DNA from: Clostridia bacterium
Lineage (GTDB): Bacteria; Bacillota; Clostridia; RGIG7378
NCBI GenBank assembly: GCA_017559445.1
Contig: JAFYSJ010000016.1
Span: forward strand, 1 to 35,754
DNA length: 35,754 bases
Direction: 5' to 3'
Below are positions 27,507-35,635 of this stretch, piece by piece (the stretch's first letter is position 1; every line of letters begins with the position of its first letter). A program made the position numbers and the translations under genes. The notes under the pieces are model-generated. The model was not told the DNA's origin. It saw only the letters and a list, made by a program, of their open reading frames with translations, and ran no database searches.

Positions 27507-27555
27507 TAATCACCACTCACTAGACACTCGTTAATTTGGTTCATCCAAAGCAACG

Positions 27556-28896
27556 CTATTCTCCAGCTACAGCCATGCCACGAACAAGCACGTCAGGACA
27601 CATAATTCTTCTGTATGCATGACCGCTTGTGTCAATATTATTGTCCAGCTCCTCAATATCCTTAAGCAATGAGAAGAAGTTACCTGCAACTGTGAATGAC
27701 TTAACTGCTCTACCTACCTTACCGTTTTCGATCATAAAGCCTGCACTCTCAATTGAGAAATCACCTGTAGTTGTGTTTGCACCTGCATGGAAACCCTTCA
27801 TCTCTGTAACATAAACGCCACCATCTGCCATAGCTAAGAGTTCATCCTTAGATACAGTTCCTGGCTGAATCAACAGATTAGAATAGCCTGTCATAATCTT
27901 AGCACCGCTGCGCTGTCCATTACCTGTGGACTCAACACCGTCTTTAAGAGCTGTTGACAAGTTGTGCAAGAAGAGCTTAAGTTCACCATTCTCGATAATA
28001 TTCTTAGTATATGTGGGAACGCCCTCGCCATCGAAGTTCATCTGCAGGTTATTACCTGGGAAGAATGGGTCATCTGTAATTGTAACCTTGCTAGAAGCTA
28101 TATCTGTACCAAGCTTTTCCTTAGTTAAAGGAGAAAGGCCCTTCTGCACGCTATCTGCAAAGAAAACTGACAAGAATGTACCCAAAATCTGTGTCATGGA
28201 CTTACGATCAATAACAATATCGTACTTACCAGTCTTAACTGCACCTGCACCAAACTTAGATGCTGCAGCCTCTGCTGCTTCCTTAGCATCTGCATTTCTG
28301 TCAATCTCATCAAAGTTGCATCTACGCACCTTATAGTCCATCTGCTTCTCTGTGCCATTATCCATGGCTGCCATCATGTATGTGACAGTACCAGAACCCT
28401 TACGAGATAAATTAAGGCCATTTGAGTTAAGAATATGCTCCTCAGAAGACCAAACCTCTGCTGCACATGCTGTACCATCTGCCATTCTCTCATCTACTGC
28501 ATACAAACTCTTAGCTCCTTCAATAGCAAATGCCTTTAGCTCAGCTGCAGAAACATTTACCTCAGGGCACTCTACAACTGCCTTGTACTCAGCACCTGCT
28601 GCATAAAGGATTGGCTTATCGTCATTTTCTGTAACTGTGGCATTCTCTACCGCTCTTGCAATCAAAGCCTGAATTTCCTCTTCGGAAACAAGCTCTGTTG
28701 TAGCAACGCCCATCTTTCCATCCTTAACAACTCTCATCTGCATTGTGCAAGATGTACCACTGGTAAAGCTGTCAATATCATGCTGGAAAGTCTCACATCC
28801 GGTGTTAGAGGATGCGTCGTAATAAAGCTCGTACTCTGTAATACCAAAGTCTGCTGTAACCTTTTTAACTAATTCAACAATTCTATCGTATGTCAT
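27556..28896 (-). CDS. pmbA: TldE/PmbA subunit of the TldD-TldE metalloprotease
   Basis: This 446-residue protein is the TldE/PmbA partner of TldD. It keeps the family fold but has no HExxxH zinc motif, as is normal for TldE. TldD/E heterodimers trim unfolded or modified peptides, such as microcin precursors. I start at MTYDRIVELV (28896), with GGGAGG upstream; a longer frame begins inside tldD. It lies just after tldD, so the pair is co-expressed. Confidence 0.93.
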   Translation of the reverse strand: MTYDRIVELVKKVTADFGITEYELYYDASSNTGCETFQHDIDSFTSGTSCTMQMRVVKDGKMGVATTELVSEEEIQALIARAVENATVTENDDKPILYAAGAEYKAVVECPEVNVSAAELKAFAIEGAKSLYAVDERMADGTACAAEVWSSEEHILNSNGLNLSRKGSGTVTYMMAAMDNGTEKQMDYKVRRCNFDEIDRNADAKEAAEAAASKFGAGAVKTGKYDIVIDRKSMTQILGTFLSVFFADSVQKGLSPLTKEKLGTDIASSKVTITDDPFFPGNNLQMNFDGEGVPTYTKNIIENGELKLFLHNLSTALKDGVESTGNGQRSGAKIMTGYSNLLIQPGTVSKDELLAMADGGVYVTEMKGFHAGANTTTGDFSIESAGFMIENGKVGRAVKSFTVAGNFFSLLKDIEELDNNIDTSGHAYRRIMCPDVLVRGMAVAGE

Positions 28897-28912
28897 ATCT
28901 TTGTCCTCCCAA

Positions 28913-30295
28913 TTATGCGCGTCCGCCAACTGTAATAGAACGAACCCTAATAAGAGGCTGTCCTACGTCTGTTGGAACTGATCCACTTGCGGAACCACAC
29001 ATTCCCTGTCCTGTTGCAAGATTCTGACCAACCATATCAATCTCGTGAAGAATCTCAGATCCTGTTCCGATAAGAGATGCTCCCTTAACTGCTTCGCAAA
29101 TCTTACCATTACGAACAATGTAGCCCTCTTCTACTGCGAAGTTAAACGCTCCTGTCATTGGGTGTACAGAACCACCACCCATCTTAGCTGCATAAAGACC
29201 ATACTCCATAGAAGCAATAATATCCTCATTCTTGTCAGGGCCATTGCAAATCATTGTGTTTGTCATACGAGATGTTGGTTCAAAAGCATAGCTCTGACGT
29301 CTCGCATTACCAGTAGGTGCCATGCCCATACGACGACCATTGAACTTATCGATCATATATGACTTAAGAATACCATTCTCAATAAGAACGTTACGCTGAG
29401 AAGGTGTACCCTCGTCGTCAATGTTGATAGAACCCCATGCATTGGGAATAGTACCATCGTCAATTGCTGTAACCTTGGGGTTAGCAATCTGCTGACCAAG
29501 CTTACCACACATCTGAGATGTGCCCTTTGCTACGCTTGTTGCCTCCAATGAGTGACCACATGCCTCGTGGAAAATAACGCCACCGAAACCGCTCTCGATA
29601 GCTACGGGCATCTTACCAGCAGGAGCATAGGCTGCTGTAAGTTTAACCATAGCCTCTCTAGCTGCCTCACGTCCGATGTTCTCAGGCTGGAAAATATCAA
29701 AGATTTCAAGACCCATGCGACGTCCTGGAGAGCATGTACCACTAGCTCTCTGTCCATCCCTCTCAGCAATAGCTGTTACAGGCATTCTAGTACGAATCTG
29801 TCTATCCTCTGTGAACAAACCCTCACTGTTAGCAATCTGAATCTGGTGGTCTACATCCAACAATGTAGCTGAAACCTGTACGATTGCAGGATCATACTCC
29901 TTAGCTGTGAAGTATGCTCTCTTAAGCAAATCAATCTTAACGCTCTTGAACTCTGTATCAGGAACGATCTTTACTGGGTGAATATTGGGGAAAATTCTAG
30001 ATGTAAGGTGAATCTTAACCTCTGCCTTGCTCTCTGAAATAGCACCAGCAACATTGTTGGCACAAAGCAAAAGTCCCTCTCTAGACAAATCTGTAGTGGA
30101 AGCAGAAACACAGCGCAGTCCCATAAAGGCTCTGATACCTACACCAGAAACTGTGCTGTCTGTAATAGAGTCAACTCTACCACCAATCATGTTAATACTA
30201 TTATTACGTGTGTAATCTACAAAAACTTCTGCAAAGTCTGCTCCGGTAGACATAGCCGCTGCCAGAACTTCCTCTAATAATCTCTTTTCTAACAT
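28913..30295 (-). CDS. tldD: TldD catalytic subunit of the TldD-TldE metalloprotease
   Basis: This 460-residue protein is the zinc-bearing subunit; the HExxxH motif reads HEACGH at 243-248. In E. coli the TldD/E pair degrades relaxed peptides and matures microcin B17. No peptide-antibiotic precursor or modifying enzyme is visible nearby, so a housekeeping role is likely. AGGAGG lies before the ATG. Confidence 0.95.
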   Translation of the reverse strand: MLEKRLLEEVLAAAMSTGADFAEVFVDYTRNNSINMIGGRVDSITDSTVSGVGIRAFMGLRCVSASTTDLSREGLLLCANNVAGAISESKAEVKIHLTSRIFPNIHPVKIVPDTEFKSVKIDLLKRAYFTAKEYDPAIVQVSATLLDVDHQIQIANSEGLFTEDRQIRTRMPVTAIAERDGQRASGTCSPGRRMGLEIFDIFQPENIGREAAREAMVKLTAAYAPAGKMPVAIESGFGGVIFHEACGHSLEATSVAKGTSQMCGKLGQQIANPKVTAIDDGTIPNAWGSINIDDEGTPSQRNVLIENGILKSYMIDKFNGRRMGMAPTGNARRQSYAFEPTSRMTNTMICNGPDKNEDIIASMEYGLYAAKMGGGSVHPMTGAFNFAVEEGYIVRNGKICEAVKGASLIGTGSEILHEIDMVGQNLATGQGMCGSASGSVPTDVGQPLIRVRSITVGGRA

Positions 30296-30301
30296 TTTGT
30301 C

Positions 30302-30333
30302 CTCCTAATTGGCCAATTGACCACAGTTAGGAG
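30302..30333 (-). promoter_or_regulatory. Inverted repeat masking the tldD ribosome binding site
   Basis: CTCCTAA (minus strand, 30327-30333) can pair with TTAGGAG (30302-30308), which is part of the AGGAGG of tldD. Between them is a perfect palindrome AATTGGCCAATT (30307-30318). The upstream arm begins near the likely transcription start, so only part of it may be in the RNA. Confidence 0.45.
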
Positions 30334-30334
30334 T

Positions 30335-30343
30335 ATTATACCA
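30335..30343 (-). promoter_or_regulatory. Extended -10 promoter of tldD
   Basis: On the minus strand TGGTATAAT gives an extended -10 (TATAAT at 30335-30340). No good -35 is seen, which is allowed for extended -10 promoters. The preceding S-component gene has no clear terminator, so read-through is also possible. Confidence 0.6.
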
Positions 30344-30372
30344 CACTTTATATATAAATAGGGAAATCTTAT

Positions 30373-30882
30373 TTACTGTCTTTCGTCGTACATTTTGCAC
30401 CCCTTGGTCCACATGAGCCAAAGGAAAATAATATCTGACACAATGTATACAAACGTCACTGGAGCTGCAGTTGCAACGAGCACCGCGTATCTAGAAAGAT
30501 TAAAGCCCCCATCCATCCAAAGGGTGGAGAACAGGTCCATAACAAGAGAAAAAGCCGCTCCAGATATTATTCCACAGGGAATCACTGTCCACTTACCCTT
30601 GCGCAATGCAGGTGCTACAAGACCTGCCATCAAGCCAATCAAACCCCATGCCATCATTTGGAACGGGGTCCACATTCCCTGCCCGAAGGCAAAATTAGAA
30701 ATAAGCGCAGACATGGCTCCGCATGTAAAACCATACCATGGTCCAAGAGCAAATCCGGCCATAACCACCATGGCAGAAACAGGCTTAAAGAAAGGCAAAA
30801 AGGCAAAGCAAACTCTACCCAGCACCGAAAGTGCTGTGAACACTGAAAGCTTAACTAATTTGTCTACCCTTTTAGCTGTCAT
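30373..30882 (-). CDS. ECF transporter S component, predicted corrinoid-specific
   Basis: This 169-residue membrane protein has about five to six hydrophobic helices and fits the ECF S-component size. The segment GALISNFAFGQGMWTPFQM-like (about 56-76) matches a family of S components that occur with ECF modules. S components bind the substrate and deliver it by toppling in the membrane. A cobalamin riboswitch upstream of the operon predicts B12 or another corrinoid as the substrate. The start overlaps the ATPase stop by 4 bases (ATGA). Confidence 0.82.
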   Translation of the reverse strand: MTAKRVDKLVKLSVFTALSVLGRVCFAFLPFFKPVSAMVVMAGFALGPWYGFTCGAMSALISNFAFGQGMWTPFQMMAWGLIGLMAGLVAPALRKGKWTVIPCGIISGAAFSLVMDLFSTLWMDGGFNLSRYAVLVATAAPVTFVYIVSDIIFLWLMWTKGCKMYDERQ

Positions 30883-32462
30883 GCCTTAACTCCCAATACC
30901 TCATCTGTTGTAATTGCACCATCTATCCAGCCTCTGCAAATAGAGACTGCTCTTGTAGTAAAGAATCTGTTGTCACACAGAAACTTATGTGGCTCCTGAG
31001 GATCGGACAAAGTGCCGTCAAAGAGAACTGACACTCTATCGCACTCTGCTACAAGTTCTGTATCATGGGTTACCGCCAATATGGCAACCCCCCTATTTCT
31101 CATGGCTTTAAGAACTTTTACCAAATCCTGTCTACCCTTAGAGTCTAAACTGCTAGTTGGCTCATCCAGCAATAAAATGGAAGGTGAGCTTAACATAACT
31201 TTTGCAAGAGCTACCCTCTTTTGTTCTCCGCCAGAAAGCTTAAGTGGATTACGATTCAAAAGATGTGCAATATCCATCTGCTCTGCAATTTCAGATACTT
31301 TATTCTCCCTGTCTGCTTCCTTAACTCCTAACAACTCCAATACGTACTCCAGGTCCTGCTTAACTGTATCGTGGAGAAAAAGTTCTGTTACGTCCTGAGG
31401 AAGCTTTGCCACCCTCTGATCTTTAACCACAGTTACACCCTTTTCAGCCTTGGAAATGGCCTTTAGAAATGTGGATTTTCCAGATCCGTTGGCTCCCATT
31501 AGGCACATAAACTCTCCCCTATGAAGTTCAAAATTTACGCCTCTTAGAATATACTCTTGATCCCTGTTATGCTTGTACCATAGGTCCTTTGCCTTCAAAA
31601 CAGTCGTATTAAGTTCTATTTTATCGCAAACGATGCTTTTTTCCTCCTTAGGTAGCGTTTTTCTCACATATTCACGGGATTCGCTTAAGGAAATGGGACA
31701 TTTCCCCTGTGCTCCAGAACCCTTCCAGATTTTCCAAGCAGTGGTACCACTTTCCTGCAGGCTCATTTGCTCCAAAACTTCTCTTGTGGTGCCCTGTAGC
31801 ACTATCTGTCCCTTGTCCATTAAGCACATTTTGTCACAAAGATGCACCACCTTATCCAAATCATGCTCTACCAAAACTACGCTTAGTCCAAACTCATTCT
31901 TCACCCTCTGAAGAAGGTATAAAAATTCTTCTGCAGAAACGGGATCCAATCTGGATGTGGGCTCGTCCAAAAGCAAAACCTTAGGTTCCAAAACAAGCAA
32001 AGATGCCAAGTTAAGGACCTGCTTTTGTCCACCAGAAAGCTCCCATGTGTTTTTGTGGAACAGATGACTAATACCCAAGAATGCAGAAATCTCTGCACAT
32101 CTTGCCATTATCTCCTGCTGTGGAAGACCCAAATTTTCTAAGCCATATGTGAGCTCCCGATACACCTTATCGGTAACAATCTGAGCCTCTGGATTTTGGC
32201 ACATGTAACCAATGGTAGCTACTGTTTCCTTAGTGGTTGTTTCTGGCATTGGCTTTCCATCCAATATAATCTCACCAGACATTTGACCTACGCCTCTAAT
32301 CTCAGGCTTAAGCAAACTAAGAAGGGTGGATTTACCGCTGCCAGACTTGCCTGCGATCAAGGTAATCTCACCGGGAAGAAGTTCCAAGGACACATTGCTA
32401 ATAGCCGGTCTCTGAGATCCTGCATATGTAAACGTTAAATTGTTAACAGATATTAAGCTCAT
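30879..32462 (-). CDS. ECF transporter ATPase, two fused ABC domains
   Basis: This 527-residue protein joins two ABC domains that in most ECF transporters are separate A and A' proteins. The first has Walker A GKSGSGKST (38-46), LSGGQKQ and LLLDEPTSRLDP. The second has Walker A GANGSGKST (about 327-335), LSGGEQKR and LLLDEPTSSLDS. Both appear catalytically complete. A charged linker (about 255-300) separates them. Start and stop overlap the neighbours by 4 bases, so it is firmly part of the operon. Confidence 0.93.
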   Translation of the reverse strand: MSLISVNNLTFTYAGSQRPAISNVSLELLPGEITLIAGKSGSGKSTLLSLLKPEIRGVGQMSGEIILDGKPMPETTTKETVATIGYMCQNPEAQIVTDKVYRELTYGLENLGLPQQEIMARCAEISAFLGISHLFHKNTWELSGGQKQVLNLASLLVLEPKVLLLDEPTSRLDPVSAEEFLYLLQRVKNEFGLSVVLVEHDLDKVVHLCDKMCLMDKGQIVLQGTTREVLEQMSLQESGTTAWKIWKGSGAQGKCPISLSESREYVRKTLPKEEKSIVCDKIELNTTVLKAKDLWYKHNRDQEYILRGVNFELHRGEFMCLMGANGSGKSTFLKAISKAEKGVTVVKDQRVAKLPQDVTELFLHDTVKQDLEYVLELLGVKEADRENKVSEIAEQMDIAHLLNRNPLKLSGGEQKRVALAKVMLSSPSILLLDEPTSSLDSKGRQDLVKVLKAMRNRGVAILAVTHDTELVAECDRVSVLFDGTLSDPQEPHKFLCDNRFFTTRAVSICRGWIDGAITTDEVLGVKA

Positions 32463-33103
32463 ACGCCCTCCTTTCTCTTATCCAAGCAAGCTCCTCGTGC
32501 CACCATGGATGTGGCTGTTATTCTTCCGTTCTCGATTCCCCAATCCATAAGACCTGAGAAACATATTACGGCCTGTTTTATTTTGCTAAATGCTCCAGTC
32601 TTTTCTGGCAGTCCCAAGGCTCTATGGCTTTCCTGCATGTTATCCCACCTTCTCTTGTAAAGCGGAATAAGTCTGAGGGTCATAGAAAGCACTACAACAA
32701 CCTGAGGTGAAAACCTCTTAAATATGTGGCTTAGCTTTTCTTCTGTCATTACATGGTTCCAGCAACCGCTCCAAAGGATAACTGCAATAAGCATTATTCC
32801 AAGGGATACACCCTGCAAAATTGCCTCTACCGTAATTGGTCTACCGTTTATAAAAATCAGCACTGTAGATCCCGTTGTTGAAACAAGCGGATTAATAATC
32901 ACTAGCAGCGCAAATAGTCCTGTCACGGATTTGATCGTCAAAACAAGTTTATTAAATCCTATCAACAGGCCATGAACAATAGATGCTAGAACCAAGGACA
33001 TTAAGGCCCATTTCCAATCCCTAAGGAAACATGTGACCACCATGGGAATTCCAAAGTACAAAAGTGATACGTAAGGACTTTTTCGATTAAAGAAATCAGT
33101 CAT
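32459..33103 (-). CDS. ECF transporter T component (EcfT/CbiQ family)
   Basis: This 214-residue transmembrane scaffold connects the S component to the ATPases. About five hydrophobic helices are present. EcfT proteins carry two Ala-Arg-Gly-like motifs on coupling helices: the second is intact (MVARGAC near residue 205), while the first reads HRALG. I start at MTDFFNRKS (33103), 8 bases after GGAGG; the earlier ATG overlaps that site. The gene overlaps the end of the transcobalamin-like gene by 8 bases. Confidence 0.88.
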   Translation of the reverse strand: MTDFFNRKSPYVSLLYFGIPMVVTCFLRDWKWALMSLVLASIVHGLLIGFNKLVLTIKSVTGLFALLVIINPLVSTTGSTVLIFINGRPITVEAILQGVSLGIMLIAVILWSGCWNHVMTEEKLSHIFKRFSPQVVVVLSMTLRLIPLYKRRWDNMQESHRALGLPEKTGAFSKIKQAVICFSGLMDWGIENGRITATSMVARGACLDKRKEGV

Positions 33104-34622
33104 TGCTCTGTCCTCCATAGCTTTCTACATAGCGAAGCTCCACCACATCTCCTGCCTTAAGCTGGTAATTGTCTACACCAACTTGTGGCTGCACACCATT
33201 TACGTAATACACCCATCCTGATGTTGCCCCCCTATCTCCCTCTGCTAAATCTCCAATAGAGCTAATATACGCATCCCAACCAGACACATAGCTCATTGGA
33301 ATTCCCTTGGACCTAGTTGCGCGATACACCAGTTCAAAAACAGTATCTCCCTCAAGTAGAGCATATTCCTGCATACCAATAATAGCCTTATCTCCGTCCA
33401 TAATTGACATCGAAACCGTAAGGCTTTCATCTGTAATCTCTGGCAAATTGTAACTGTAGAATTGGTCTGGCGTCTCGATTCTTGAAAAGAAAATAAATCC
33501 AGATGATACAAGCCCCACCAAGGAAATTGTGATTATGTCCATTGGCGAAAATCTCTTTTTAACACAACCAAAAGTTAAATAAATTGCAAATGCGACAAAA
33601 ACAACACCTGCCACAACGATTTGAATTTTCTTAATATCTACTATATCCTCTGGAACTCCTTCCACAAGCTGACCGCTACCGAATTCATATTCATCAAAGG
33701 TGTAAATTGAGCCCGCTCCACTATCTGCCATATCCATAGCAACTAAGGCCATTATCGCCTGAGCTGTAGCAGTCATGTTTAATTGGCCACCTTCCATATG
33801 AACGTACCCACCTGTGGAAAGCTTGTATGTATTAAGCACTTCTGCTAGAGAGCCAAAATCTCCCTTCAGTTCCGTTTTGTAGTCAAGACCGAGAGTTGTA
33901 AGGGCAACTATTACCTGTGCCACAGATTCGCAATTTTCCACCCCATAGGACAAAAAACTACCGCTGCTTTGCTGGGAGTTTCTCAAATAATCCAAAGCCT
34001 TATTTACAGCATCCTGAACTTTCTGCTCCTGATAATACGGTGCCAAGGCCTGAATTGTCATAGCTGTAATATCTACTGTAGACGCCTCTGGATTAAGTCC
34101 CCATCCACCAGTGCTTCCCTGCTGGCTAAGCAAACTGTCAACACATCTAGAAACATCTGCCTGCTCTCCCAAATTGGAATAAATATGCAGTGCAAAAACA
34201 ATGCTCATTATGCCTTGCTTACCTTCTGTCTCTCGGGCAACTTCAAACACTTCTTCCTTTGAAATTCCACCGCAAACATACTGTACCAAAGCTATCTTTT
34301 GCATAGTAGTTGCTGGAAGGTTCTTCGTCTCTTCCAAATATTTGTCCAAGGCATTTAAGTAAGCGTCGAAGTTATAACTCTGTTCATATTGTCTAATGGA
34401 CAAAACTATAAACTCCGCTCCCTTACCTGCCATATTTGTCAAAGTTGTATCTAATAAATGTTGCACGCTGTGACAGGAACCTAAGTCACTGCTAAGTAGG
34501 ACCTGTTCTACCTCTACACCGTACCCCTCTGAAGCCATGGCGCCAATTGGACACCACAAAATAGCCATCACCAAGGCGATAGCCACTATTACTTCAATTG
34601 TCCTGCACAGCTTGCAACTCAT
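33096..34622 (-). CDS. Membrane-anchored transcobalamin-like protein (alpha/alpha barrel plus DUF4430)
   Basis: This 508-residue protein starts with a signal/anchor helix (about 9-28). Residues 30-305 hold at least five helix pairs of the squalene-cyclase/prenyltransferase barrel type, for example IALVQYV (110-116), GGWGLNPEASTVDITAMTI (172-190) and SVAQVIVALTTLG (233-245). Two membrane helices follow (about 342-360 and 366-382), with KKR between them. The C-terminal domain (about 405-500) matches DUF4430, the transcobalamin-like C-terminal domain, including AYISSIGDL, SGWVYYVNG and LKAGDVVELRY. In intrinsic factor and transcobalamin an alpha barrel and such a beta domain clasp B12. Both domains are predicted to be outside the cell. 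GAGG lies 11 bases before the ATG. A role in corrinoid capture is inference. Confidence 0.85.
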   Translation of the reverse strand: MSCKLCRTIEVIVAIALVMAILWCPIGAMASEGYGVEVEQVLLSSDLGSCHSVQHLLDTTLTNMAGKGAEFIVLSIRQYEQSYNFDAYLNALDKYLEETKNLPATTMQKIALVQYVCGGISKEEVFEVARETEGKQGIMSIVFALHIYSNLGEQADVSRCVDSLLSQQGSTGGWGLNPEASTVDITAMTIQALAPYYQEQKVQDAVNKALDYLRNSQQSSGSFLSYGVENCESVAQVIVALTTLGLDYKTELKGDFGSLAEVLNTYKLSTGGYVHMEGGQLNMTATAQAIMALVAMDMADSGAGSIYTFDEYEFGSGQLVEGVPEDIVDIKKIQIVVAGVVFVAFAIYLTFGCVKKRFSPMDIITISLVGLVSSGFIFFSRIETPDQFYSYNLPEITDESLTVSMSIMDGDKAIIGMQEYALLEGDTVFELVYRATRSKGIPMSYVSGWDAYISSIGDLAEGDRGATSGWVYYVNGVQPQVGVDNYQLKAGDVVELRYVESYGGQSND

Positions 34623-34625
34623 TTA

Positions 34626-35366
34626 CTATTTAACCTCAATAATACACAAGGCAGCTACGTAGTAATTGCCTTCTGTCTCCAATGCAACTGAATATGTACC
34701 TGCTGCATCGAAAGAAACAGTAACTGTTCCATCCTCGCCAGTAACATACTCTGTTGTCTGTCCGTTAACTGTAATCACTGCTCCAGAAATGGGTGCTGTT
34801 ACAACGTTGAAATTAGCATCGTAACACTGACCTTTAAGAGTCAAAGTCACTGCTTCTCCAACTGCAACTGAGGAATAGTTTACGTCAAAGCTTGTATAGG
34901 AATCAGACCACATAACCTGGTCGCGGTAGATATATGCAACTACCAAATCTCCCTCCTTGACCTCGTCGCTAAGAGACATGCTGGAAACATTGTTTAAATA
35001 GTAACCAAATGCACCGCTTGTGTCTCCCCACAACATTGTAAGACTAAGTCCGTACTCTGTGTCTGCTGTAGCAAAGCCCAAACCATCTCCCTTGTACTGG
35101 CTAGCGTGTGCACAATACAAAGCATCTGCAATGGTATACTTGCCATCCTGGTCCACATCTGTAACGTCGATTTCTACATTTGCAATTGCAAAGCTACCAT
35201 CTGCTCCATTTACTCTAACTGTGACAGAAATACTATCAGCAGAGGGTGCTGGAGTGGCTGTAGCTCCAGGTGTAGCTGTAGGCTGACCACCTGTTGTCTC
35301 CACGTTTCCACATGCGGAAACCATTAGCATTACTGCAACAAGCAGCAGAGCTAAAATCTTCTTCAT
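34626..35366 (-). CDS. Lipoprotein with DUF4430-like and Ig-like domains, riboswitch-controlled
   Basis: This 246-residue lipoprotein starts at MKKILALLL (35366), 7 bases after GGAGG. The lipobox is VSAC with the lipidated cysteine C19. A Thr/Pro/Ala linker (22-42) leads to a beta-rich domain (about 48-150) with TIADALYCAH, GYYLNNVSSMS and VKEGDLVVAYIY, which resembles DUF4430 weakly. A second Ig-like domain fills 155-246. As first gene behind a cobalamin riboswitch, it is a likely surface corrinoid binder. The longer frame to 35432 runs into the leader terminators. Confidence 0.8.
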   Translation of the reverse strand: MKKILALLLVAVMLMVSACGNVETTGGQPTATPGATATPAPSADSISVTVRVNGADGSFAIANVEIDVTDVDQDGKYTIADALYCAHASQYKGDGLGFATADTEYGLSLTMLWGDTSGAFGYYLNNVSSMSLSDEVKEGDLVVAYIYRDQVMWSDSYTSFDVNYSSVAVGEAVTLTLKGQCYDANFNVVTAPISGAVITVNGQTTEYVTGEDGTVTVSFDAAGTYSVALETEGNYYVAALCIIEVK

Positions 35367-35379
35367 ACAAAAACCTCCA

Positions 35380-35412
35380 ATAAAATAACTCCCACTGGAA
35401 ACAGTAGGAGTT
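35380..35412 (-). terminator. Second leader terminator, next to the lipoprotein ribosome binding site
   Basis: An 11-bp stem, arms 35387-35397 and 35402-35412 with one G-T pair and loop TTTC on the minus strand, is followed by ATTTTATT. The lipoprotein ribosome binding site GGAGG lies only a few bases further on. Confidence 0.75.
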
Positions 35413-35430
35413 AGACAAAAGAGACAACAC

Positions 35431-35458
35431 AAAAAGCACAGGGCATTTAGCCCGTGCT
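35431..35458 (-). terminator. First leader terminator, riboswitch expression platform
   Basis: AGCACGGGC (35450-35458) pairs with GCCCTGTGCT (35435-35444) with one bulge, loop TAAAT, and is followed by TTTTTGTGTTG on the minus strand. It lies 20 bases past the aptamer and is the likely switch point for transcription attenuation by B12. Confidence 0.82.
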
Positions 35459-35478
35459 AGTACAGGTCCGTTGTCATG

Positions 35479-35621
35479 CACCCCCTACTTACCCAGGGTG
35501 ACTGGAGTCTCTATATGCAATGTGCATTCCGACTGAGGGCTACTAGGACCCAATACGGCAATGGCTGTTGCGACGGATTCTCACCGCACTTTCCACAAAT
35601 ACATATTTCGGATAGAGACTC
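35479..35621 (-). ncRNA. Cobalamin riboswitch aptamer
   Basis: On the minus strand, a perfect 10-bp P1 joins GAGTCTCTAT (35612-35621) with ATAGAGACTC (35505-35514). Inside are GCGGTGAGAATCCG (35574-35587) and CGCAACAGCC, core sequences of cobalamin aptamers, and a B12-box-like CAGTCGGAATGC (35524-35535). Directly after P1 a hairpin CACCC...GGGTG (35479-35500) fits P13. It controls the lipoprotein, transcobalamin-like and ECF genes downstream. Confidence 0.9.
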
Positions 35622-35635
35622 TATTTAGTAAACCG

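Noticed and set aside
28913-30295. A peptide-antibiotic maturation locus around TldD/TldE
   Set aside because: No precursor peptide, modifying enzyme or exporter is visible nearby; the flanks are an ECF transporter and a FecR-like gene.
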